Shown: piece by piece, positions 20,601-28,700 of the stretch
How the letters are laid out: each line of letters opens with the position of its first letter
How positions within the stretch are numbered: position 1 is the stretch's first letter
From: Candidatus Uabimicrobium amorphum
Lineage (GTDB): Bacteria > Planctomycetota > Uabimicrobiia > Uabimicrobiales > Uabimicrobiaceae
DNA length: 64,000 nt
Reading direction: 5' to 3'
Assembly (NCBI RefSeq): GCF_009002475.1
Contig: NZ_AP019860.1
Location: 3,410,001-3,474,000, forward strand
Translations under genes and position numbers: made by a program
Notes under the pieces: model-generated
Database searches by the model: none
The model's input: only the letters and a program-made list of their open reading frames with translations
What the model was told of the DNA's origin: nothing

Positions 20601-21292
20601 ATAATAAATCTCTTCTTCTTGTCAAACCAGATTTACAACTGTATTCTATGAATATCGAGACAAAAAAGTTACGCTGTTTAGTCCCCTCTTCGTCACAGGC
20701 AAAATACCAACTCACCAATATGTTGCACACCAATAGCGGTTACGTTCTTGTCGGCATTAATGAAATTTCCCGCAGAAACGGTGGTTTTGCGATCTTTACA
20801 CCTCATAATAAACGAAGTATTAAGATTAGAAAAGGGAATTACACCTCTGCCATCGCGGTTCACAACACACGTTTTGCCATCGCGGCAGACAATGGCCGCG
20901 TTGAAATCTACGAAAATTTTGCGCAGCAAAAAAAAATCATGGAGTTTAAATCTGCGGGGAAACCACTACGACTTCTATTTTCTCCGAACGGACATTACCT
21001 CGCCATATTCACAATGACAGATATTTACATTTGTAACCTAAAAATTTATCACCCGCACAAGACAAATGATATTTTTCGTATATATCGTGGGCATTTCAAA
21101 AGCCGTGTAGGAATTTTTAGTAACGACTGGAAAAAAGTGTACTTCGCAACAACCAGCGGGGATATCGTCGTTTTCGATCAGAGTTTTTTCGTCGACCACA
21201 ATGCTTATCAAAAACGAGTCAAGCAGTTGAATCAATTTTCCAAAAAGAACTACAGCGAAACGCTAAATAAACTCGACGAGTTGTTAAAGTAG
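17609..21292 (+). CDS. GYF_2-Ser/Thr kinase-beta-propeller receptor, copy B
   Basis: A 1227-aa paralogue of the preceding gene, 23 bp downstream, with the same order: GYF_2 at 4-55, kinase about 63-320 (K92, HRDLKPANIL, DFGLAK, MAPE), membrane helix about 349-366, coiled region, and a long propeller. The first 330 residues are nearly the same in the two proteins. The linker after the membrane helix differs clearly, and the propeller is moderately diverged. This is what a tandem duplication followed by divergence of the sensing part would give. AGAGGC lies before the ATG. It converges with the TPR kinase with only 3 bp between the stop codons. Confidence 0.93.
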   Translation: MSQNWFIRSKTNGNLFGPYTVDLMKTYITQGRIDANYMISSNKKHWQEISDWVASEKKRIGKYKIIRELGRGGMGAVYLAYDSHLQRQCALKVMLNNNDADALKRFQLEAKAVAQIQHPNIIHIYDICQTPYHFFVMDYIEGIPLDEYIIRLSIQQKVKLFAKICDAIAFAHSKNILHRDLKPANILVRHDGEPIVVDFGLAKNIKQQDNLTKTGDVFGTPKYMAPEISQGTPGTHQVDVYALGIILYEMLTGRVPFDGENHLELLYQITMSEPIPPSKLNSSIPKEGDLETICLKALEKSPQKRISSVRFLHKEIQSFLQGERIRLKPPSRSQKIIKWVRNHAIQCSIFVLVCLASIFYLWTNNVLRDKGRTVQLDLNKKLIDNKEQVFRSKNDLVNTKRESIYNYLHFKTDEQFFHLEVADKLKDLEEKIAIEKKLEEEYISLKNRQDRYHRLQRDGDPYLHRKDLDDLSADVANLFERLKAKDIWSESHAAMRKQENTRYYQRLDDHLRFSVLPNFPSKTTHALQKNVLSVCVSPKNNYIAQKTVQGKWLLWKKPFGKILTTDKAIVLDCLPRTFKKSYSVFSPDEKLLVVGESQNLYFVDLSTQSCVSYPGQAGNVAFGTKNDLVSFFFEEGAKDFVGLFSRSRNKLIKKFHAQEVFFADFGNNHLVMMYNRGILVYDLQSGKISRHPTKTDFSRRRVAINRQENQLIFVSRLSLKIFDLKSKKMQIVPFEFPTVDPSLKHKNFTMLGRNQFAFLRNSGEIIISYLSPLSNQDNTLLSSRRLRSSDKSIYKLDFAPQYFLGAFTDTGIDIISSTGGEKIITIDKPQFYTGEDTFVNGHLATLQNGLQVSLVTKKYCEQYFFPFKKYLLDKVTQKLILQFTNFYKASEEVTRDTLVSEDFLICTSVLGFLVWKNGKFITSCKVLKSPDSFELSNNGKYLAILFKASEIRLYDMDTFTKQSTQPQNVDLLGRSGRKYLRELGRNNEEIRRITFTTDNKSLLLVKPDLQLYSMNIETKKLRCLVPSSSQAKYQLTNMLHTNSGYVLVGINEISRRNGGFAIFTPHNKRSIKIRKGNYTSAIAVHNTRFAIAADNGRVEIYENFAQQKKIMEFKSAGKPLRLLFSPNGHYLAIFTMTDIYICNLKIYHPHKTNDIFRIYRGHFKSRVGIFSNDWKKVYFATTSGDIVVFDQSFFVDHNAYQKRVKQLNQFSKKNYSETLNKLDELLK

Positions 21293-21295
21293 AAC

Positions 21296-24200
21296 TTATT
21301 TTTCTAATTCTTGGAATTTACGCAAATGGTATTTGGCTTTTTCATCGTTTTGCAAAGCGGTGTAGCACGCAGCTAAACTACCATGTGCTTTTTTTCGTAG
21401 TGTGGGAGATTCCGTAGCCTTCTCGAAATCCGTTATCGCCAAAGTATACTTACCGATCTTGTAATACAAATGACCGCGATTTAGATACGCCCTGTAAAAC
21501 TCAGAATCTAATTCTAGAGCTTTGTTTAAGTCTTTTAGACATGAATCGTATTTTTTTAACTCCAAATAAATTCCCGCACGGTTGACATAACTCGGCGCAA
21601 AACTAGTGTTCAACTCAATGGCTCTATCGTAATCACGTAAAGCAAGATCATGCTTCTTCAAGTAATGAAAAAAACGACCTCGTATATAGTAATTACTGTA
21701 ACTTGGTTTCATTTCAATCGTTTTGTTATAGTAGCGAAGAGCCAAGTTGTATTTCTTCATCTGATAATAAATCTCTGCTTGTATCATATACGCCGACCAA
21801 CTATGAGGGTTGCGTGAGAGTGCTTTATTACAATCCTTCAGAGCAAGATCATACTTTTTCTGTTCCAAATACAGACGAGCGCGATTGTTATACGCCAATT
21901 CTGATTCAGGTTTTAACTGCATCGCTTTGTGGTAGTCACGAAGTGCTAAATCGAATTTATAAATACTGAGATAGTAATTACCACGATTATTATACACGTC
22001 AAAAAAATCGGGGTCGAGTTCAATGGTTTTACGGAAATCTCTCAACCCAAGACCATGCTTGTTTAGCGCAATATAGACGCGCCCGCGGTAGCTGTAAGCA
22101 TCCACAAAATCGGGTTTTAACTCAATGGCTTTGTTATAATCGCGAATCGCTAGCTTGTATTTTCCCCATTTGGAAAAGAACCGAGCGCGATCATAGAAAC
22201 TCAAGTAATAAGGGCGTAGTTCCACGGATTTATTGAAATCGAAAAGGGCAAGTTCATACTTCCCCAGCGCGTTGTAAACATCACCTCGATTGGCATATGC
22301 CCACTGACTCTGAGGATTCAGTTCAATCGATTTATTGCCATCAGCAACGGCCAAATCGTATTTTTTTTGTTTACAGTATAACGTACTGCGATTTGCATAT
22401 GCATCGGAAGAGTTCGGATTAAGATCCATTGCCTTTTGAAAGTCCTGAAGTGCTAAATTGTATTTCTTTTTCTCGCAGTAGTAGTTACCTCGTCCGTTAT
22501 ATGCGTCATCCAAATCTGGTTTTATTTCAATGGCTTTATTGTAATCGCGAAAAGCAAGATCATACTTTTCCAACATACGATATACACGCCCACGACCGTT
22601 GTATGCCTCGGCATATTGTGGATTTAACTCAATACTTTTCTCGTAATCGCGAAGGGCAAGTAGGTATTCCCCTTTTTGGAAATAGAGAACACCACGGTTG
22701 TTATAAAAACTAGAATCCATAGGCTGAAGTTCAATGGCTTTATTATAATCGCGAAGTGCTAAATCGTACTTTAACAAATAAAAATAGGCAATACCGCGAT
22801 TGTTGTACGCCTTGTGTGAGTTGGGGTTGTTGCGAATTTGCTCATTGTAGTACGCGATACTTTTTTCGCGATCGCCCATATTTTGCGTTGTATAACCTTT
22901 GACAAAACTCCAGTCTTTTTCCTCGCCATATTTCTCTAAGTCGTCAAAAATTTGTGAAAAAAGCACCGAAAATTTTTCATCTTTCTGTAAGGACGCATGT
23001 TCTTTGGTTGCATACTCCAATAGTTCCATCACCTTGTTGAGAACAACCTTGGTTTTTTCCTTTTCCGACTTTTCTCCATGCCATGCATTTACAACAAAAC
23101 CAAAAGAGATCAGAAAAGCTGCCACCGCAACAAACACACTTACACAAAAAGTTTTGTGCTCGGAAGCAGTGTTTTTTAAGGTATCCCACGCCGTGTACTT
23201 TTTCGCGATGATCGGCTTGTGGTATTTCAAATTTTTTAGCTCACGCACCAATTGTTTAAAACTGTCATAGCGATATTGTTGTTTTTTCGCCAAGCATTTC
23301 AAACAAACCGCTTCAAAATACGGTGAGATGCTAGGGTTGAGTTGCCGCGGAGGAATGGGATGATTTTGCAATATTTGCATCATCAAATTATGATATGTAT
23401 CTCCTTGATACAAACTACGATATGTCAAAGCTTCATACATCGTGGCACCTACAGAATAAATGTCACTTTGCATTGTGGCATTTCCTTCGAGTTGCTCAGG
23501 TGCCATGTACAGTATCGTTCCCATGATGTCACCGGTTTTTGATAAGCTCTTTTCGTAATCGTTCGCGATCTTTGCCACTCCAAAATCCATGACCTTAGGT
23601 TCACCATCGTGGTTGATCATAATATTCGAAGGCTTAATATCGCGGTGCAATATACCGTGCTTGTGCGCATGTGCCAACGCATCACACACTTTGATCATTA
23701 CATCGAGAAAAAATAACAACTTGATTTTTTTTTCTTTGATGATGTGTGAAAGAGTCACCCCCTCGATATATTCCATCGTAAAAAATGGCTGCGGAGATGT
23801 ACCAAATTCATATAGTTTGGTAATATTTTGGTGTTCTAGTTGTGCCATCGCCGCCGACTCACGCATAAACCGCTTGAGATCTGTCGGGTGATCTTGCTTA
23901 ATGACTTTTAAAGCCACAGTTCTCTTTAACTGAGTATCTGTCGCCTTGTAAACAACGCCCATTCCCCCACGTCCTAATTCCCCCTCAATCATGTATTTTC
24001 CAAATAATTGTCCAATCACAATGGCCTGATCGGTGTTCCTGGGAACTGTAGCGATGGTCTTTTTTAAAATGTTTTCTTCCATAACCACGGTGGGCATTTT
24101 TGTATCGTTTGCATGACAAGCTTCGGTGGCAGGAGTACCATTAATCACTTGCGTTGCCATTTTGGGAAAATCGCTATTAACGAGTGTTTGCGGTGCTTGT

Positions 24201-24367
24201 ATTACCGCTGTCGGCATTTTTGTGTCAGAGATATTATGAAGAACGTGCGTTTGCTCAGAAGTCTTTTCATGTAGTCGGTTATTTATTACTTGCGTAGGAA
24301 TACTACTTTGTCGTTTTGTATCATGTGTTTCTTTTGGCAATTTCTTTTTGTGGTGTTTAGAATCCAT
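21296..24367 (-). CDS. Ser/Thr protein kinase with about 15 TPRs
   Basis: A 1023-aa membrane kinase. The first 120 residues are disordered and hold four T-x-V-I/M motifs at T25, T53, T72 and T93. The kinase domain spans about 125-383: ELGRGGMGVVY, K154, HRDIKPSNIM (D243), DFG at 261-263, MAPE. A membrane helix at about 407-427 separates it from about 15 TPR units of 34 residues (pattern AYNNRG-YY-KYDLALRDYNKAIELKP) running to the C-terminus. TPRs would bind protein partners outside the cytoplasm if the kinase is inside. It is divergent from the thioredoxin gene and convergent with the propeller kinases. Confidence 0.95.
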   Translation of the reverse strand: MDSKHHKKKLPKETHDTKRQSSIPTQVINNRLHEKTSEQTHVLHNISDTKMPTAVIQAPQTLVNSDFPKMATQVINGTPATEACHANDTKMPTVVMEENILKKTIATVPRNTDQAIVIGQLFGKYMIEGELGRGGMGVVYKATDTQLKRTVALKVIKQDHPTDLKRFMRESAAMAQLEHQNITKLYEFGTSPQPFFTMEYIEGVTLSHIIKEKKIKLLFFLDVMIKVCDALAHAHKHGILHRDIKPSNIMINHDGEPKVMDFGVAKIANDYEKSLSKTGDIMGTILYMAPEQLEGNATMQSDIYSVGATMYEALTYRSLYQGDTYHNLMMQILQNHPIPPRQLNPSISPYFEAVCLKCLAKKQQYRYDSFKQLVRELKNLKYHKPIIAKKYTAWDTLKNTASEHKTFCVSVFVAVAAFLISFGFVVNAWHGEKSEKEKTKVVLNKVMELLEYATKEHASLQKDEKFSVLFSQIFDDLEKYGEEKDWSFVKGYTTQNMGDREKSIAYYNEQIRNNPNSHKAYNNRGIAYFYLLKYDLALRDYNKAIELQPMDSSFYNNRGVLYFQKGEYLLALRDYEKSIELNPQYAEAYNGRGRVYRMLEKYDLAFRDYNKAIEIKPDLDDAYNGRGNYYCEKKKYNLALQDFQKAMDLNPNSSDAYANRSTLYCKQKKYDLAVADGNKSIELNPQSQWAYANRGDVYNALGKYELALFDFNKSVELRPYYLSFYDRARFFSKWGKYKLAIRDYNKAIELKPDFVDAYSYRGRVYIALNKHGLGLRDFRKTIELDPDFFDVYNNRGNYYLSIYKFDLALRDYHKAMQLKPESELAYNNRARLYLEQKKYDLALKDCNKALSRNPHSWSAYMIQAEIYYQMKKYNLALRYYNKTIEMKPSYSNYYIRGRFFHYLKKHDLALRDYDRAIELNTSFAPSYVNRAGIYLELKKYDSCLKDLNKALELDSEFYRAYLNRGHLYYKIGKYTLAITDFEKATESPTLRKKAHGSLAACYTALQNDEKAKYHLRKFQELEK

Positions 24368-24514
24368 AGTATAACCTCTTGATGAACACTACTTAGAACT
24401 TTTGATTAGATGATAACTAGTATAACACGCTGTAATCCAATTCTAATTCATTTTTTCGTAAAACGTTAACAGTCGCCGTTTTTATACTTCAATTTTAAAA
24501 AAAATGTAGTATAT

Positions 24515-24520
24515 TATAAT
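24515..24520 (+). promoter_or_regulatory. Probable -10 box of the thioredoxin-like gene
   Basis: TATAAT within an AT-rich tract in the divergent region between the TPR kinase and the thioredoxin-like gene. The -35 region is not canonical, so the promoter may need an activator or an AT-rich upstream element. Confidence 0.45.
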
Positions 24521-24527
24521 TACATAA

Positions 24528-24571
24528 AACTACGTTCGTAGTTAGTTTAAATATATAGAGTTTATAAACTC
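24528..24571 (+). promoter_or_regulatory. Two palindromes in the leader of the thioredoxin-like gene
   Basis: AACTAC-GTTC-GTAGTT at 24528-24543 is a perfect short hairpin. GAGTTTATAAACTC at 24558-24571 is a perfect 14-bp palindrome ending 3 bases before the GGGAGG ribosome site. They lie between the -10 box and the start, so they could be operators or leader-RNA structures. Confidence 0.5.
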
Positions 24572-24585
24572 ATTGGGAGGTAATA

Positions 24586-25671
24586 ATGTCTCGTTTCCTT
24601 ATTTTACTTGCCGTATTGTGTATTGCTTCGAGTTTTACTGCTGCTGACTTAAAAGAGTTGGCAAATGCACAAGAATTTGAAAAAGCAATTGCGGACGCCA
24701 AGGTTCCCGTCGTCGTACAGTTTTCTGCATATTGGTGCAATCCTTGTAAAAAACTAAAGAAAACAATAAGCGATGTAAGTACAGAATACACAGACGACCA
24801 AATTCTATTTTACTATGTCGACGCTTATGTCAATTCTGAGCTAAAAAAATATATTGATGGTGGCTACCCAACAACTAGATCTTTTACCCAGAAAAAAATG
24901 GGCGCCTCATTCGTTGGTAGCAAATCGGCGAAATATGTTAAGTCTTTTGTTTCTAAAGTAATTTCTAAAAGAGTTGCTGAAGACAACAAATTGATTGAGT
25001 TGGCAAGTACCCAAGAATTCAACGACATGATTTCCAAAAGTGAATCACCAGTATTTGTACAGTTTTCGGCTCACTGGTGCAACCCTTGCCAAAGACTAAA
25101 AGAAAAAGTCAAAAATATTGCCCCACAATACAACGCCACAGAAATAAAATTTTGCTATGTAGACGCATACGAAAACCCTGAATTGAAGAGTTATCTTGAG
25201 GGTGGTTACCCTACAAGCAAGATCTTCACCAAAGGCAAAGCGAATGGTGAGTTTCTCGTTGGTGATAAGTCAGAGGCTCAAGTCAAAAAATTTGTCGACA
25301 ATGCCATTGGTGTTAAAGTTTCCGCGGCCAACGCTGTTATCGAATTCAAAAACACCCAAGAATTTGAATTGGCACTCAAAAGTTCTGACGTCCCGATGAT
25401 GGTTCAGTTTTCGGCACATTGGTGTTCACCATGCAAACGTTTGCGCAAAACTTTGGATGAAGTGGCTCCACTGTACTCAGAAGACAAAATACAAATTTGT
25501 TATGTCGATGCCTATGTAAACACCGAACTTCGTAAATATCTAGATGGTGGTTATCCAACTGTTAAAGTGTTTTTCAAAGGAAAATTGACAAAATCTTCTT
25601 TTGTTGGCGACAAGACCAAAAAATTTGTAAACAAATTCGTTAGTGGCATCATAAAAGACGAACAAAAATAA
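24586..25671 (+). CDS. Secreted triple-thioredoxin-domain protein
   Basis: A 361-aa protein with a signal peptide (residues 1-19) followed by three tandem thioredoxin-fold domains of about 110 residues each. Every domain keeps a CxxC redox pair (WCNPCKK, WCNPCQR, WCSPCKR) and the cis-proline region (GGYPT). The three copies are clearly homologous, for example VQFSA-WC and YVDAY in each. It would act on disulfides in the periplasm, or serve as a chaperone or an electron shuttle. The strong GGGAGG ribosome site and palindromic leader suggest high or regulated expression. No DsbD/CcdA-like reductant is adjacent. Triple fusions recall eukaryotic PDI in layout, though the motifs here are NPC/SPC, not GHC. 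Confidence 0.92.
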   Translation: MSRFLILLAVLCIASSFTAADLKELANAQEFEKAIADAKVPVVVQFSAYWCNPCKKLKKTISDVSTEYTDDQILFYYVDAYVNSELKKYIDGGYPTTRSFTQKKMGASFVGSKSAKYVKSFVSKVISKRVAEDNKLIELASTQEFNDMISKSESPVFVQFSAHWCNPCQRLKEKVKNIAPQYNATEIKFCYVDAYENPELKSYLEGGYPTSKIFTKGKANGEFLVGDKSEAQVKKFVDNAIGVKVSAANAVIEFKNTQEFELALKSSDVPMMVQFSAHWCSPCKRLRKTLDEVAPLYSEDKIQICYVDAYVNTELRKYLDGGYPTVKVFFKGKLTKSSFVGDKTKKFVNKFVSGIIKDEQK

Positions 25672-25687
25672 TCATCATTAAAGCTAT

Positions 25688-25712
25688 ACAGCCATGAGAT
25701 CATCATGGCTGT
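25688..25712. terminator. Hairpin after the thioredoxin-like gene
   Basis: A perfect 10-bp stem (ACAGCCATGA and its complement) with loop GATCA, 17 bp after the stop. The following bases are not a T-run, so termination may be partial and the AsmA-like gene may be read through. Confidence 0.55.
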
Positions 25713-25766
25713 AATACCTTACTACAATCTCAAGTCGACGTCTTACCTCTATGAGGGTATATCCTA

Positions 25767-28700
25767 ATGTCAAAAAAAAAAATTTTTTACTTCTTGGCGT
25801 TTTTCCTAATCGTGACTTTAGGTGGAGTGATTTATTATGTATACACTCTTGCCAACAACCAAGAGTTTTTACAAACAAAATTTCGTCAGACAATAAAGAA
25901 TTTTTTTCCACCACACATAGCTGACAAATTTACCCCTCCCAAAAACATCAACTTTGATTTCCGTGAAAAAATACTAACGATCCAAGATATTCACGTACGT
26001 GATTTACAAAACAATACATTTGTTAGTATCGCAGAATTACAAATCAAACTTTCGAGTCTCGTGCAACAAAAAATATCGAGTGTGGTGATCAAAAAACCAC
26101 AAGTTTTTATCCGCAAACAAAACGACAAGTATAACTACCATTACCTTGTAGAAAACTACATTACTCCTCCTAAAACAGGCGACAAGCCTTCTGCTGATAA
26201 ACTACCCGATATTCATGTTTACGGCGGGGAAGTATCCTACAATGATCCAAAGATTTTCACGCAACAAATTTCCTGCTCACAACTAAACATTGCAGCAAAT
26301 TCCGTTGATAACAAATACAATTTTACATTGGACGCGGCTTGTAACTTCTTAACATCAAAGCTAAACGTAAAAGGCGAATTTGCGGATGTTACCAGTGTAA
26401 AAAGTGCGGATATTAAGCTCAAGCTCGACGATCTACACAACAAACTGGTGTCGTGGCCGCGTGAACTAGATGTAGCAGGTGACATTTCGTTAAAAAACAT
26501 TTCATTTAATAGTAAGAAGGGTTTTCAAGCCCAGTTTTTGACTAACTGTTCATCTATCTATTGGCGTGATGGCGTTTTAGATTCATACCCCCTTACCAAT
26601 CTAAGTATTCGTTCTCCTATTTCCAATAAAGGCTTCGAAAACATAGATTTGCAATGTGTATTTTTGAAAGAACGTATCACCGGAAACAACGGTTCATGGG
26701 GAGTAAATGGTGGCCGTCTGTTCTTGACAACACAGGACATTTCCGTAACAAATGCATGGCTTGGCAAATACCAGCACCTACACCCAATGATTAAAGAAAT
26801 AAAAGAGGTAGGAAAAATCAATGCCTCTATGAAAAATAGCTTTGAGCTAAAACAGGAAAAGCAAAAATTTAGTTGGAAAATGCTATGTTCCATAGATAAA
26901 GGCTCTTTTGTCTATCGCAACAAAAAACCAACCACGATAGACAACATACGCTTTCAGGTACAAATTGATGATACCGCAGCGACTATTCATCAAGGAGAAT
27001 GGCGTTTTTGCAACGGAACATGTCGCTTTGATCCTTATGGGAAAATTCTCTGGGAAGATCAGCGTTTAAAAGATGTGAATATAGAACTCGACAATGTTCA
27101 TCTAACGCGCCAATTTTGGGATTCCATTCCTTTTGGAGACGAAATTTGGCAGTTTTCTCAAGCAGAAGGCAAGGTCAGTGGTCGTGTTACTTTTCCCGAA
27201 AAATTTGACCCCAGTATATCGAGAAATTTGTCTTTTCCCGTGCACTATATCCCTAAAATAGATGTGTATGTCAAAGACGCTTCGGTCACTATTTGGGAAG
27301 CACCTGTTCCTGTTAAAAATGCCCAGGGTAACGTTGTTTTCGAAAACGGTATTCTGTATCTAAACAACCTAACATGCAATACGCGAGATTATGGAGGAAG
27401 TGGACTTGTAAACGGTAAGATTTGGCTAGCGGTCAAACCATATCCATGTCTAAAACTCGATATAAAATGTAAACAATGCGAAGTTCGTCCGGGAATATAC
27501 GAATTATTCAACAACAACAAGCCTTTTTTGGGTAGGCTGCGAGAGTGGCACAAAATCGTCGCCAGAGTTTGGGAAGAAATCAGCCCCAAAGGAGGTAAAG
27601 TTGACGTAGAAGTTATCGTTGATAAGAAGTTGGGAACAGGAACATTAGATCCTGAAGCTTTAGTACGCGTAGAAACTTTTGATACCCAAATTGCCTATAA
27701 AAATTTCTACTATCCTGTAAAAAATGTAAACGGTGTTGTCGTTGTTGATATCAAACAAGAAAAACAAAGAGTCGATATTAAAAATTTTACCGCACGCAAT
27801 GCCGAGGGTAGCTTCTTTATAGAAGGTTTACTCATTCCTCAAAAAATCGATGACGAATTCAAAATTGCGCTCGATTTAGAAGTAAAAGGTAACAACGCTC
27901 TCCTCAACAACGACCTGCGCGATGCCTTGGACAAAAACAGCAAAGATATTTGGCAACAACTCTCGCCACAAGGACAAATCGATGCCATAGTCAAAGTACA
28001 TAAATCAGCTTACAAAGAAGATGTAGAGTGGCAAGCAGATATTGAGCTAAATCAAGTAACCGTTTCTCATAAAAAATTCTGCTACCCCGTACGAGAAATT
28101 ATGGGTGACGCGCGTATTTCGCCTGGTAAATTCCGTTTAAACGCCTCAGGATTGAGTGTCAACGATTCTCAAATAAACATTGAAGGTCTTGTGGAAAACG
28201 ATCGTTATAGTTTTAGTACTATGGTAAAAGATTTCCCTATCGAAAAAAAAGTTTTCGATTATATTCCTGGTGGTAAAGACATTCATGATTTATTTCGTCT
28301 CAAGGGCAAAATAAACCTAGAAATTGACATACGCGGAAAACAAAAGAAAATGGATTGGCAAGCCAAAGTTACCCTAAATCACATGACAGGATACTACAAA
28401 AAATTTCCTTACCATTTTGACGATGTGTACGGAACTGTATTGGTAAACCCCAAAGAAGTAAAAATAGAGAACTGTTATTTGCGCCGTAAACAAATGACTG
28501 CGCGGTTGCAAGGTATTGTCAAATCAGACGACTACCAGCTATCCATCAGTGGAAATCAAGTAATTGTAGATAAGCACCTACAACGTTGCTACCCAGAAGA
28601 CGTAAAAAAATCTCTTGTTGACTTCAAAATGAAGGGCATAGTGGACTTTCAGTTAATTATTCGTCCAGGACAAACCCCATTTCATCTAGTGGTTTTTCCC

